From Endozoicomonadaceae bacterium (GTDB lineage Bacteria > Pseudomonadota > Gammaproteobacteria > Pseudomonadales > Endozoicomonadaceae), in the NCBI GenBank assembly GCA_015163815.1, contig JAAOIJ010000091.1, positions 1-24,126 of the forward strand: a DNA stretch of 24,126 bases, written 5' to 3'. Positions 1 through 8,700 of the stretch are shown piece after piece; the first letter of the stretch is position 1, and the number at the start of each line of letters is the position of its first letter. The notes beneath the pieces were generated by a model, which ran no database searches, was not told the DNA's origin, and was given only the letters and a program-made list of their open reading frames with translations. A program made the translations under genes and the position numbers.

Positions 1-45
1 AATTAGTTTCATCGTATATGTTTTTATTTGGCCCATTCGACCATG

Positions 46-107
46 AAGTGCCACAATAATATAGATTTATCAATTTAAGTACCAGAATAATATAGATTTA
101 TCAATTT
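46..107. repeat. 31-bp direct tandem repeat, two copies
   Basis: Two head-to-tail copies of a 31-bp unit occupy 46-76 and 77-107. They differ at two positions (fifth and ninth of the unit). The unit is AT-rich and contains ATAATATAGATTTATC. No gene overlaps it. It lies in the decayed left flank of the islet, so it may be a slippage product in non-coding DNA. No function is visible. Confidence 0.85.
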
Positions 108-197
108 ATCTTGAAAGGAATCGTCACAAAAAAAATAAATATATTTCATCATATTATGCAGTATTTTATAAAAGAGTCTGTTTGCTTTTAATCGCTT

Positions 198-352
198 TTA
201 TTTCACTAATTGACGTGTTTTTTGACAACAATATGCCCCCTTAGTATGACGAAGTATCTCTTTTGAAATCGTTGCAAGGGATCTTTTTAATGCTTTAATC
301 ATAAGATGTAAATTTGAGATCTTTCTTCTGCAGTAACGTGTTGATAAGCCAT
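198..352 (-). pseudogene. Frameshifted N-terminal remnant of an IS30-family transposase
   Basis: Reading the minus strand from an ATG at 352, preceded by a good ribosome-binding site (AAGAAGGAG), gives MAYQHVTAEERSQIYIL and then a stop. The frame shifted by one base continues from 302 to 198 with a segment containing ATISKEILRHTKGAY. Together these match the start of IS30-family transposases, where an H-[LV]-T-x-E-E-R-x-x-I motif is followed by a helix-turn-helix ending in S-T-I-S-R-E-I-x-R. The catalytic DDE part is absent, so this is a truncated and frameshifted relic. It sits directly inside the IS-end repeat at 376-465, as expected for the 5' end of the element. Confidence 0.75.
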
Positions 353-375
353 ATAATTCTCCTTCTTTTGTTGGT

Positions 376-465
376 AAAAAGAAGTTACACGAATTATTAG
401 CATTTGACTGCTTTTTTTTGGCTATAGAAAATGCCTTACTGTTTTACTTCACACTTGAAAAGGCA
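376..465 (-). mobile_element. IS30-type element end, copy A (left flank of the islet)
   Basis: The segment 412-465 recurs at 9898-9951 in the same orientation with about four mismatches in 54 bases, including GGCTATAGAAAATGCC followed by a block ending CACTTCACACTTGAAAA (first base of that block differs in one copy). Its whole length also aligns with an inverted copy at 3601-3680, sharing CAAATGCTAAT and ACTTCTTTT on the other strand. Because it lies 24 bp upstream of the IS30 transposase relic and in the same orientation, it is best read as that element's 5' terminal region. Confidence 0.7.
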
Positions 466-922
466 AAATTTAAAATAGAATAGAACTTCAACCTCATTAT
501 CAATTCTATTTTATGTTGTTTTTCATAGAAAATAAGTCAATTTTGAGTGATTTCATACATCATTCCATCAATTGATAAGCTAAGATAAAACTGAAACAGG
601 ACAATACATTGAAGTGAAAAGGTCTCTCTGGATACAGATAAGACAGTAGATAATTTTATTTCTAGCAGATCTAGCACGCAATAAAAAATAGATATCAAAC
701 ACAGGCCATGATGGATAGGCCTGTATCATGCAAAATAGTATATTCAGATTACATTCGTTACATGCAACCTATCATCTTCTGTTTATCATAAAACCTTTCT
801 TTTTTAGTCTGTCGAATTGTTATAAAATAGCATCATAAAATATACGCTATATTTCGGAAGATATTTCAACATTCATTTTGAACGCACATTCTCTATTCAT
901 CGCAAATTTTTATTCTTAGGTA
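466..922. other. Non-coding left flank downstream of the 874-aa USP-like gene
   Basis: No coding sequence is supportable here on either strand. The stretch is AT-rich with scattered stops in all frames. The only structure I can see is the hairpin at 701-724. It is the 3' side of the minus-strand USP-like genes and probably holds decayed insertion-sequence DNA. Confidence 0.5.
701..724 (-). terminator. Candidate rho-independent terminator for the USP-like gene array
   Basis: A perfect 7-bp inverted repeat (ACAGGCC / GGCCTGT) with a 10-base loop lies about 200 bases beyond the stop codon of the last USP-like gene in the direction of transcription. On the minus strand it is followed, after about a dozen bases, by a T-rich run (TATTTTTTATT). 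The T-tract is not immediately adjacent, so termination is plausible but not certain. Confidence 0.4.
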
Positions 923-3547
923 TTATGCTTTTTGATAATATATCATACTAGGAGATGCTACAGGATTCTTTAGTACAGCTCTTTTTAATGTATCTAAACA
1001 CGATTCCGTCCTCTTTTTACTCACTTTATACACATGATCATCATCATGACAATAGACTTCATTCTTGTCAATCACATAGGAAAAATAATGTCCGCCTTCT
1101 TGTGAGCCAGTATGAACAATAACAGATTGTGGTATAAATCTTTCTTTTTTTATTGTGCCATCTTCTGATTTTATTGGTATTTGCAACGATAAATCTCCAC
1201 TTTCCATCCAACTCTTTCTTGCTGTTCTTGTGTTTTTCATCATTTTCATCATTGTATTTAGATTAGTAGAAAACGAAGAAACATTAAGGTTGAAAGCAAT
1301 TTTTTGTGTTGTTTCAGGCCAAGATAATTGATTCGACCTCAGGACACATGTGCCACTGGGTTTACTTCTTATTTCTATCCTATCAGATGTAGGGATGACA
1401 CCATATTCTTGTTGTAATTCATTAAAAATGATATCAGCTTCTTGATTTGATACAGTATCTTGTAAATTTGATTTTGTCAAAATATAGCCTGAAACAGGTG
1501 TTTCTTGCATTTGCGAATCTAAAGAGGTTTGCAAATTAACGCTATCAACGGTACCTTTCCTATCTTGTTTATATAAAGTGAGTGAATTATTTTCCATTGT
1601 TTGATTCTGCGAGAGTTTATAAGATATTTGATTATGCTTTAATAGCACAGTTTGAGTCACTTCTGATAATACTGGCGCATTTGAATCTAAACTTGTCCAA
1701 TTTAATAACGCCATCACACTGTCTGTGAAACCAGCAGCATCACTTTGTATATTTTTATTCATAGCATTAAATTCAGTATAACAATCAGGATTTTGTTGAG
1801 CTAAATGAGCGCAAGCATCTTTAAATGCCTGTAAAGCTGCATTGACTTTCAAAGTATCTACAGGCTGAGTATACGTCGCAACATATAATGAAATAAAAGC
1901 TTGTCGTGCTGTATTAATTAATGCATTTTGTTCTTCATTCTCTAAACGATCAGCAGCTATATTTTCTCCAATCTTATGAATCGCTACATCATCTAAAGCA
2001 TGCATCATGCATTTTAAAGCAGCATGGATATAGCAATCCACACCAGGATTTTCATATCCAACTGTCAGCAAAGGTTTTGAAGACTTTGAAAGCTTTAATG
2101 ATGGCCTAGTCACAGAATTATCTGGACTTTTGGGTTGCTTAATGGGTGACCTGACATGTACATTAGGTGTGATTGACTGGGTTTTTCTTTGAACTACCTT
2201 CATATTGTCCTTTTGAACTTTCTGATGTGGCATTTTAGCTGTAGTTATGTCTAAAATTGCGGTATTTCGAACTTGTGTTGGACTTGTAATACTACATGCC
2301 TTCAATAATAAAGAATATTCTGGACTGGCAATTGATCGCATAAAATGATCATCATCAAGTTCAGAATGACTTGTCAATGCTAGCCTTTTTTTCAATTCAG
2401 ACAGAGTCTCTTTTCGCTGATTACTATTCATTTTAGGGTCATTCAATATTGCGTTTACAACTTCAGACAAAGTATGCTGTACCATTTTTTGAATTGTAAT
2501 ATACGCCTCTTCTGGCAACATTCGATCAGATAACGCTTCAACTTCCTCACCAATATATTGCCATTGGTCTGCTAATAATTCATATTTCTTAAACTGTTGA
2601 TTTACATGTTGTAACTGACTCTTAGCTAACGTGCTACCTAAAGAAGAAAAAAAAGATAAAAATACAGTCATCACTTTATAAATAGGTTTAATCGTCATTA
2701 TTTTAAATAGTTGACGCTTATCTGAAACACTAGATGTTTTCATATAAGATACAAGTTTTTTTTTTATACTTTTTCTTTTTTTGGATATTGTTGTGAGTTG
2801 TTTTTTGATAAGTCTGTGTTGTTTTTGTTGAATCGTCTGGTCTGTTCTACATTTTAAAGATATGCACAATGATGTTACGAAGTTTTGAACCTCCACATTA
2901 TCATGAGTCTTTGCAATATAAGCTAATAATAAAATAACATTTGCTTTTTCTTGCATATCTTCAGATTGATGAACTTTTATTGTTTTATTCAAAATTTCAA
3001 TTAATTCAGGATGATATAATATATGACTTTTTAATCTCATGAATGATTTCAATTCATTATTTAATATCTCAACGTGAACAGGTTTATTTTTCAAACACTG
3101 TGTTATTTTTTGATCCATAGGAAAAAATAAAGATTCTATATTTAATAAAAAACGCAGCGTATCTTGAGTAAAAGGGGGATCAACAGGATGATTTGCTAAC
3201 TGATCAAGCTCTTCTGAGAAAGGAAAATGAATGTATTGTGATACATTATTGCAATATAATTCAGCTACAGAAGATTCTAACAAATCAATTAATAAATCAA
3301 TGGATTGTTGTGTAGTATCTACAACTTCCTGAGATTCAAATGCTATGCATCTATTACTGAGATACTTCATCATGTTCGTTTGATCTGTTTGAGTAATATT
3401 TTGCAATCCCTTGCTTTGCAACTCAGAGTTAATGTGATCCAAAACAACAGTGGTTGTTCGCTCACCCTTGTTATGTTTTTTTAAATCCTTCAAAGAATGC
3501 AATACATTTTGCGCTGTTTCAACAGTACAATTTTCTTTTATTTGCAT
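923..3547 (-). CDS. USP-type (peptidase C19) deubiquitinase-like protein, 874 aa, third gene of the array
   Basis: The C-terminal domain (about residues 495-874) has USP-family landmarks: a Cys box GYENPGVDCYIHAALK with nucleophile C505 and oxyanion-hole N500, a second box QSDAAGF at 601-607, and a His box VHTGSQEGGHYFSYV with H820, followed by YCHDDDHV where D835 is the likely third triad residue. USPs cleave ubiquitin from proteins, so the expected site of action is a host cell. The first 400 or so residues are homologous to the 1094-aa paralogue but to nothing I recognise. They hold a basic stretch (256-264) and a hydrophobic segment (about 291-307). No Sec signal is visible. The usual Glu of the Q-D-E box is Gly here, so activity may be altered. 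The ATG is fixed by AAAGGA seven bases upstream. Confidence 0.85.
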   Translation of the reverse strand: MQIKENCTVETAQNVLHSLKDLKKHNKGERTTTVVLDHINSELQSKGLQNITQTDQTNMMKYLSNRCIAFESQEVVDTTQQSIDLLIDLLESSVAELYCNNVSQYIHFPFSEELDQLANHPVDPPFTQDTLRFLLNIESLFFPMDQKITQCLKNKPVHVEILNNELKSFMRLKSHILYHPELIEILNKTIKVHQSEDMQEKANVILLLAYIAKTHDNVEVQNFVTSLCISLKCRTDQTIQQKQHRLIKKQLTTISKKRKSIKKKLVSYMKTSSVSDKRQLFKIMTIKPIYKVMTVFLSFFSSLGSTLAKSQLQHVNQQFKKYELLADQWQYIGEEVEALSDRMLPEEAYITIQKMVQHTLSEVVNAILNDPKMNSNQRKETLSELKKRLALTSHSELDDDHFMRSIASPEYSLLLKACSITSPTQVRNTAILDITTAKMPHQKVQKDNMKVVQRKTQSITPNVHVRSPIKQPKSPDNSVTRPSLKLSKSSKPLLTVGYENPGVDCYIHAALKCMMHALDDVAIHKIGENIAADRLENEEQNALINTARQAFISLYVATYTQPVDTLKVNAALQAFKDACAHLAQQNPDCYTEFNAMNKNIQSDAAGFTDSVMALLNWTSLDSNAPVLSEVTQTVLLKHNQISYKLSQNQTMENNSLTLYKQDRKGTVDSVNLQTSLDSQMQETPVSGYILTKSNLQDTVSNQEADIIFNELQQEYGVIPTSDRIEIRSKPSGTCVLRSNQLSWPETTQKIAFNLNVSSFSTNLNTMMKMMKNTRTARKSWMESGDLSLQIPIKSEDGTIKKERFIPQSVIVHTGSQEGGHYFSYVIDKNEVYCHDDDHVYKVSKKRTESCLDTLKRAVLKNPVASPSMIYYQKA

Positions 3548-3570
3548 AAAAAAATCCTTTTATATTATAA
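3548..3570 (-). promoter_or_regulatory. Shared leader and ribosome-binding site of the USP-like genes (copy 1)
   Basis: On the minus strand the bases before the ATG read TATAATATAAAAGGA, then seven T, then ATG. Nearly the same string precedes the 1094-aa gene (9036-9055) and the small ORF upstream of the middle gene (5485-5507), always with AAAGGA seven bases from the ATG. The TATAAT may act as a -10 box, but it would leave a very short leader, so I treat this mainly as a conserved translation-initiation region. Confidence 0.55.
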
Positions 3571-3600
3571 AGATATGATTCCGTATTATTCCGCCTTCTC

Positions 3601-3680
3601 TAGTTCGAAATGCAAGATTCAGGCATTATCTATCGCCAAAAAAATCACTCAAATGCTAATCATTTGTGTCACTTCTTTTG
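3601..3680 (+). mobile_element. IS30-type element end, copy C (inverted, between two USP-like genes)
   Basis: This stretch aligns with copy A (376-465) on the opposite strand. Shared blocks include GGCATT-TCTAT-GCC followed by an A run, then CAAATGCTAAT, GTGT and ACTTCTTTT, interrupted by substitutions. It is more diverged than copies A and B are from each other, and no transposase start follows it. It occupies most of the 154-bp gap between the 538-aa and 874-aa genes, so the third gene's promoter region overlaps element-derived sequence. Confidence 0.6.
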
Positions 3681-3701
3681 TTGATCCTATGATTAATAGC
3701 A

Positions 3702-5318
3702 TCATAATTTTTCATAAAAAATGACAATAGGAATCGCACCATCATCTTGATTCAACATCGCTCTTTTTAATACATCATCAATTGTTTCATTTTGCTTACG
3801 AGGTATTTTGCATACAGCGGCATCATTATGACAAAATATCTCACCATCATTCTCAATCAAATATGCAATATAATGCCCAAACATTAACTCTGAGCCGACA
3901 TGTGCAAGGATCGCTTTAGGTATAAATGTTTCTATTTCCAATTGACCTGATTGTTGACGAACGGCAAATTGCATTGAAAAAGTTTTACTTTTTTTGATAA
4001 CATCTAGCGCAGATTGATGATCTTTAAAGGTCTTTTTTGTCTTGAAATTGCAGGTACCCATTGTAAAGAATACGCAACATTTTTGAGTATTTTCAGGAAA
4101 AAAAGGCATACTATTACAAACAAGCTTTGTCGTGCTATTATTCTGTAGCAGGATGAGATCCTTAGCTATATTTTTATCAGAAGGTGGAAATTCTTTTTTT
4201 AATTCATCATACAGACTATTCGCTGTATTTTCCTCCATGAGCTGTTTTAGATTATTTACGTTGAGAGAAAATTCATCTAATCTTGAATCTGACTGTATAG
4301 CAGATAAAGCTTCTTGAAAACTATCAACGTTTGATATTTGACCATCATCATTTAATATATTGAATGAAAGTGTCAAAGTAGTCGATGGTTCTGTATGCGT
4401 CACTAATGGATAACATTTATCTTTATGTATCATTTTGAAAGTTTCAATTCTTTGCGGTGCTTTTATCATATTACCACCTTCGTTATTCTCCCCACATAAC
4501 ACAACATTTAAACTTATCATAAACTCTTCAGCATCACTTTGTTGTTTCATTTTTATATCTCTAAATCCTAAATAAGAATAAGCCTTTTCTTCTTTAGGTA
4601 ATTTCATATTACCTTCATATAAATTCATACAAGCTTGTATTAAAACATTCAAATACACTGTCAATATTGATTCTTGAGAATACGAAACATAATACAATGC
4701 AATAAAAGCATTTTTGACTGCACATTCTAAAACAGAATCCATTTTTCTTTGTTGAATTCTTTCTATAGCACTTGCATCTAACATATGCATCATGAATTTT
4801 AAGCTAGCATTGATATAACAGTTTTTCAGAGTACTATTTGGATATCCCATGACTAGTTTTGGTTTTAATTGTTTTTCTAACTGCTTTATAACACAAGCTT
4901 TTTTAGTATTATTTTGCCGTTTATTGTTTTCAGAAATACTAAAAATAGTTTTCTGCGAATCTTGACTTAAAGTTGTCTCAGAAGTTAAGCCAATGTGTTT
5001 TTGTATCACTTTCGCCTGTGTTACCAATGCTGATTGATTGATTGTTTTTGAATTGCCTAAATATTTAATAAAAACATTTGAAGAACGATCCAATGCTTGT
5101 ATCAAAGAAATACTGTCATTACTAGCAGACAAGTGACTAACATAAGAAAAAAATACTAAGATGCCAGTCATGATGTGACAGGTTGATTTCATCATTAATA
5201 TATTTAATTTTTGATTTATTTTCAATAAATGATGGTTCTGAATAAAAGCTGTGCATCGTGCTTTTTTATGGTTGTATAACCATTTTAGTTTTTGATATAA
5301 GCTGTTCTTTTTTGTCAT
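3702..5318 (-). CDS. Short USP-type (peptidase C19) deubiquitinase-like protein, 538 aa, middle gene of the array
   Basis: The catalytic domain (about residues 155-538) carries a Cys box GYPNSTLKNCYINASLK with C167, QQSDAEEF at 259-266, and a His box with FGHYIAYL (H482) and FCHNDAAV (N498 at the third triad position, where USPs use Asp or Asn). The box has one residue more than usual between the conserved Asn (N161) and the Cys. Upstream of the domain there are only about 155 residues. A hydrophobic segment at about 44-64 aligns with the one near residue 290 of the two longer paralogues, so roughly the first 250 residues of the family are missing. The start has only a weak AGG site and lies 13 bases after the stop of a 50-codon ORF, so translation may be coupled or the true start may differ. 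Confidence 0.82.
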   Translation of the reverse strand: MTKKNSLYQKLKWLYNHKKARCTAFIQNHHLLKINQKLNILMMKSTCHIMTGILVFFSYVSHLSASNDSISLIQALDRSSNVFIKYLGNSKTINQSALVTQAKVIQKHIGLTSETTLSQDSQKTIFSISENNKRQNNTKKACVIKQLEKQLKPKLVMGYPNSTLKNCYINASLKFMMHMLDASAIERIQQRKMDSVLECAVKNAFIALYYVSYSQESILTVYLNVLIQACMNLYEGNMKLPKEEKAYSYLGFRDIKMKQQSDAEEFMISLNVVLCGENNEGGNMIKAPQRIETFKMIHKDKCYPLVTHTEPSTTLTLSFNILNDDGQISNVDSFQEALSAIQSDSRLDEFSLNVNNLKQLMEENTANSLYDELKKEFPPSDKNIAKDLILLQNNSTTKLVCNSMPFFPENTQKCCVFFTMGTCNFKTKKTFKDHQSALDVIKKSKTFSMQFAVRQQSGQLEIETFIPKAILAHVGSELMFGHYIAYLIENDGEIFCHNDAAVCKIPRKQNETIDDVLKRAMLNQDDGAIPIVIFYEKL

Positions 5319-5331
5319 ACAGTGCGCCTGA

Positions 5332-5484
5332 TCATATGAAATAATATTGTCGTTTATTATTTTTAAATCTAAGATATATTTCCTTTAATCTAGCATGACA
5401 AGAGATCATCAAGTTAACAATTTTGATTTCTTTTAGATACGCGATGGATACTCTTTCAAAAAAACAACCTGTATATTTCTTCAT
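5332..5484 (-). CDS. 50-aa ORF behind the shared USP-gene leader; possible relic 5' end of the middle gene
   Basis: The reading frame begins MKKYTGCFFERVSIAYLKEI and ends with YYFI at a TGA 13 bases before the 538-aa gene. Its ATG has AAAGGA seven bases upstream inside the leader that precedes the other two USP-like genes, so the start is homologous in position. The peptide shows no convincing similarity to their N-termini. The frame of the 538-aa gene stays open upstream of its ATG for about 20 codons, one base out of phase with this ORF. It may therefore be a vestige left by an internal deletion, an upstream ORF coupled to the next gene, or meaningless. Confidence 0.35.
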   Translation of the reverse strand: MKKYTGCFFERVSIAYLKEIKIVNLMISCHARLKEIYLRFKNNKRQYYFI

Positions 5485-5507
5485 CAAATAATCCTTTTAT
5501 ATTATTA
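5485..5507 (-). promoter_or_regulatory. Shared leader and ribosome-binding site of the USP-like genes (copy 2)
   Basis: The minus strand reads AATAATATAAAAGGA, then seven bases, then ATG at 5484. This matches the leaders before the 874-aa and 1094-aa genes in both sequence and spacing. It lies 167 bases upstream of the annotated start of the 538-aa gene, which itself has no comparable site. Confidence 0.5.
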
Positions 5508-5750
5508 TTAAAATATTATTTCGATCATTTTTTATTCATGATTCGTTTTTCATTTCAAGCATCTTTATTCAATACAAAGATAACAATCGCTTATAGCTCA
5601 ATGTAAACAATAGCTCAATGTAAACAATAGTTCAAAAAGAATAAGCTTTTTATTGCAGACATTGAACTCATATCAGCATGATATATTCATGATAGACACA
5701 GGTTACTATATATATGCATGCTAATCTTTAGCCTCTACGCTTGCACTAGA
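5508..5750. other. Non-coding spacer between first and middle USP-like genes
   Basis: This AT-rich spacer contains a short tandem duplication (5594-5627) and small AT-rich inverted repeats such as CATGATATATTCATG. No strong terminator is visible after the 1094-aa gene, so read-through into the next genes is possible. No coding sequence is supportable. Confidence 0.5.
5594..5627. repeat. 17-bp tandem duplication
   Basis: Two perfect consecutive copies of TAGCTCAATGTAAACAA lie at 5594-5610 and 5611-5627, followed by the start of a third, mutated copy (TAGTTCAA). It lies in the spacer after the first USP-like gene and probably reflects replication slippage. Confidence 0.85.
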
Positions 5751-8700
5751 TCATAAGACTTTTTCATAACAAGCCATCGTTGGAGTCGCCGTTTTATTCT
5801 TGAGAAGTTCTCTTTTCAAAGCACTGTCTAGCGTTTCATTTGGATTACGAGGTATTTTTGTAACAAAAGAGTCATTATGACAAAATATCTCATTATTATC
5901 AATCACATAACTCAGATAATGTCCAGATGTTAGCGTAGAACCTAGATGAACTACTAGCGATTTGAGTTGAAAACTTTCCTCTTGAGTTTTACCTGATGCT
6001 TGCATAACCGGGAATTTCATTGAAAAAGTATTACTTTGTTTTATAGTTTCTTGTACAGTAAGACAGCTTTTGACACCTTCCCCTGTCGCAAAATGAGTAG
6101 ATGTAAAAAAAACAGAGCATTTTTTAGTATTTTCAGGAAAAACACTAGTAGTAGCAGTTATAATCTCCTGGTTTGGTTTACTGACGAAAGGAAGGATATT
6201 TTTACTTTTATGATTGTCAGAAACAGGTGGGAATTCTTCCTTTAATTCATTAAAAACATTCTGAGCTGTTTTTGTATCCAAAGTGTGAGTTAAATTATCC
6301 ATGTCAACAAAATACTCTGGCAATACTGTCTCTTTGTCTTTTACACGAAAAGCTTCCTGCATACTACCAGGACTCGATACCTGAGCATAGTCATCAGATG
6401 TTATTAACGGAATAATCAAAACAGAAGAGGGGTCATGAACAGTACTAAGTAGGTATTTATTCCCTTTATACGTGAGGTGTTTTGTATCAAAATAAGAAGG
6501 CTCTCTAATCATATTATTACTATTATCCCCCCATAAAACATGGTTTAAACTTTTTAAAAATTCGTCAGTATCACCTTGTCGACTCAGAGCTATATCAGAA
6601 AACCCTTTATAATCTATCTCTCGTTTTATAGAAGATGTTTTCTGACTGACTTCGCGCGCATTCTGACAAGCAGCCATAAAATCCTGCAAATAAACCCTCA
6701 CTTTCTGCGTTGTAGCGTCTTGAGCATATGACGCATAATACAATGCTATAAAGGCGTTTCTGACTCTATTTTCTAGTTCATCATCAGATTTTCTATTTTG
6801 AATTGCTTGAATCATCTCAGCATCCATCATAGGCATGATTGCTTTTAAAGTAGCATTTATATAACAACTGTTCCCCGAATTATCATATCCAACATCTAAT
6901 GTTGTTTTTAATGTTTGTATTGGTTGCTGCTTGAGAGTAGAAGATTGTAATGGTTGACTGACAGGAGCCCCTGCTGCTGGTGAACTTTGATTTGTATGGT
7001 GATTCATAGTTTGTAATGTTTGTATTGGTTGACTGGCAGGAGCCCATGCTGCTTGTACATTTTGATATGTATGGCGATTCATAGCTTGTAATGTTTGTAT
7101 TGGTTGACTGGCAGGAGCCCATGCTGCTAGTGTATTACGATTCATTAATCTCTCTTGAGATCTCGGATTATAGACTGATTGTCCTTGAGGTGAGACAGGC
7201 ATCATGCTATTTGGTAATTTAGTTTGATCTTGAGGCATATTTTGTTGCGATGACTGTTGATATTTAAGACGATAAGTATTCTCAACATATGGCCTATTTT
7301 CATCTTGTTTTCTATTCATAATACGCTCAGCGACACTAGCCGACAGACGTTCGTGTGTTATTTGATGAGTTATGACTGATTGCCTTGAGTTAGGTGCAAC
7401 CGACATACGCCTCTGTTCTTGTTGATCTTGTTGTTGCGGCATTGGATCAAACTGTTGACGGGTAGGATCCCATGATGTTTGATTAATAAATTCAGATTCT
7501 TGAGAATTTAATGATTTATTTTGAGGGCGCTGACGATCAACAGGTGGTCCTGTATGCGACATCAGATTGGGAGCAGGCTGTCTATAACCAGTTGCTACTT
7601 GCGAATGCGTCTGCAGTGTTTCTGGAGTATTGTCTTTTTCTGTTTTTTTTATATTGTTTTGTGTTATAGTCGGTGTGAGTTCAGATTGCACATGAGCGAC
7701 TTGTGTCTTTTTTTCTTTTTCTTGCTTAACAGAGAGTATTTTAGATTGCTTGTCTGGCAACAAAATATCAGGTACTATTACGGATGTTACATCTCTTGTA
7801 GGATGATTAGATGTAATCTGGCAACTCTGCAATAAAAAAGAATACTCTAGACTATTAACGGATCTCATAAAATTATCAGCATCTATATCAGCGTGACTCC
7901 GCAAAGAAACCTCTTCTTGCAATATATCAATTATATCTATTATTTGATCTGTAGTTTTATTTTCTAGATTATTCTCATTTGTCTTGAGCATTCCACATAA
8001 AGCTTGATTAATAATCTTAACAGCCTCTTCTGGCAGCACACGTACAGATAAATCATGAATAACTGCCTGCAGTAATTGATATTTTTGACTAAAACCAGAA
8101 TTACTTTGAAACTCTTGTTTCAAGTTGTGTAATTTTGCCAAGGCTACACTGCTACCTAAAGCAGAAAAAATACTTAAACATATAGATAAAATGTGATAAA
8201 CAGGTTTCTTCGTAACGAGTTTGAAAGATTGATTAAGCTTCGTCAACCCAGAATCTTTTATACAAGACACAAGCTTCTTTTCTGTACGCTTGCTTTTTTT
8301 TGAGAATTGACTCACTTGTTCTTTTACAATACTCTCTTGTTTTTCTTGAGTTTCCTTGTCTACTTCTTGTTCTAAAGACTGCATCAATACTGTTGAAAAG
8401 TCTTTAACATCTGTACGATCATGATGTTTTGTGATCTGCTTTAATAATAAGATCATCTTGGCTTTTTGGGTTATATCTTTATATTCTCTAGCCTCAATGA
8501 TTTTCTGAAAAATTTCAATGAATTCAGCATGATATAATATATTATTTGCTCTTATTATAGCAACATTTATAAGCCTCTTTAAGTTACCTTCATTAACAGG
8601 TTTTTGATTTAAACAATTTGTTATTTTTTGCTCTTTAATGGGGAATAAAGATTCTATATTTAATAAAAAACGCAGTGTAGTTTTACTCGCAAAAGTATGA

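Noticed and set aside
46..107. CRISPR array
   Set aside because: There are only two adjacent 31-bp copies with no spacer between them and no cas genes nearby.
3702..5318. Middle USP-like gene as a pseudogene
   Set aside because: It is short at the N-terminus, but its 538-codon frame is intact and all catalytic boxes are present, so it is kept as a gene.
6883..7122. 79-aa ORF with repeated GSCQSTNTNI units inside the longest USP-like gene
   Set aside because: It is an alternative frame of the 25-codon repeats on the same strand. Its repetitiveness comes from the DNA repeat, and it has no ribosome-binding site.
7521..7835. 104-aa plus-strand ORF antisense to the longest USP-like gene
   Set aside because: Composition is erratic (runs of F, L, C) and it overlaps a well-supported coding frame, so it is a shadow.
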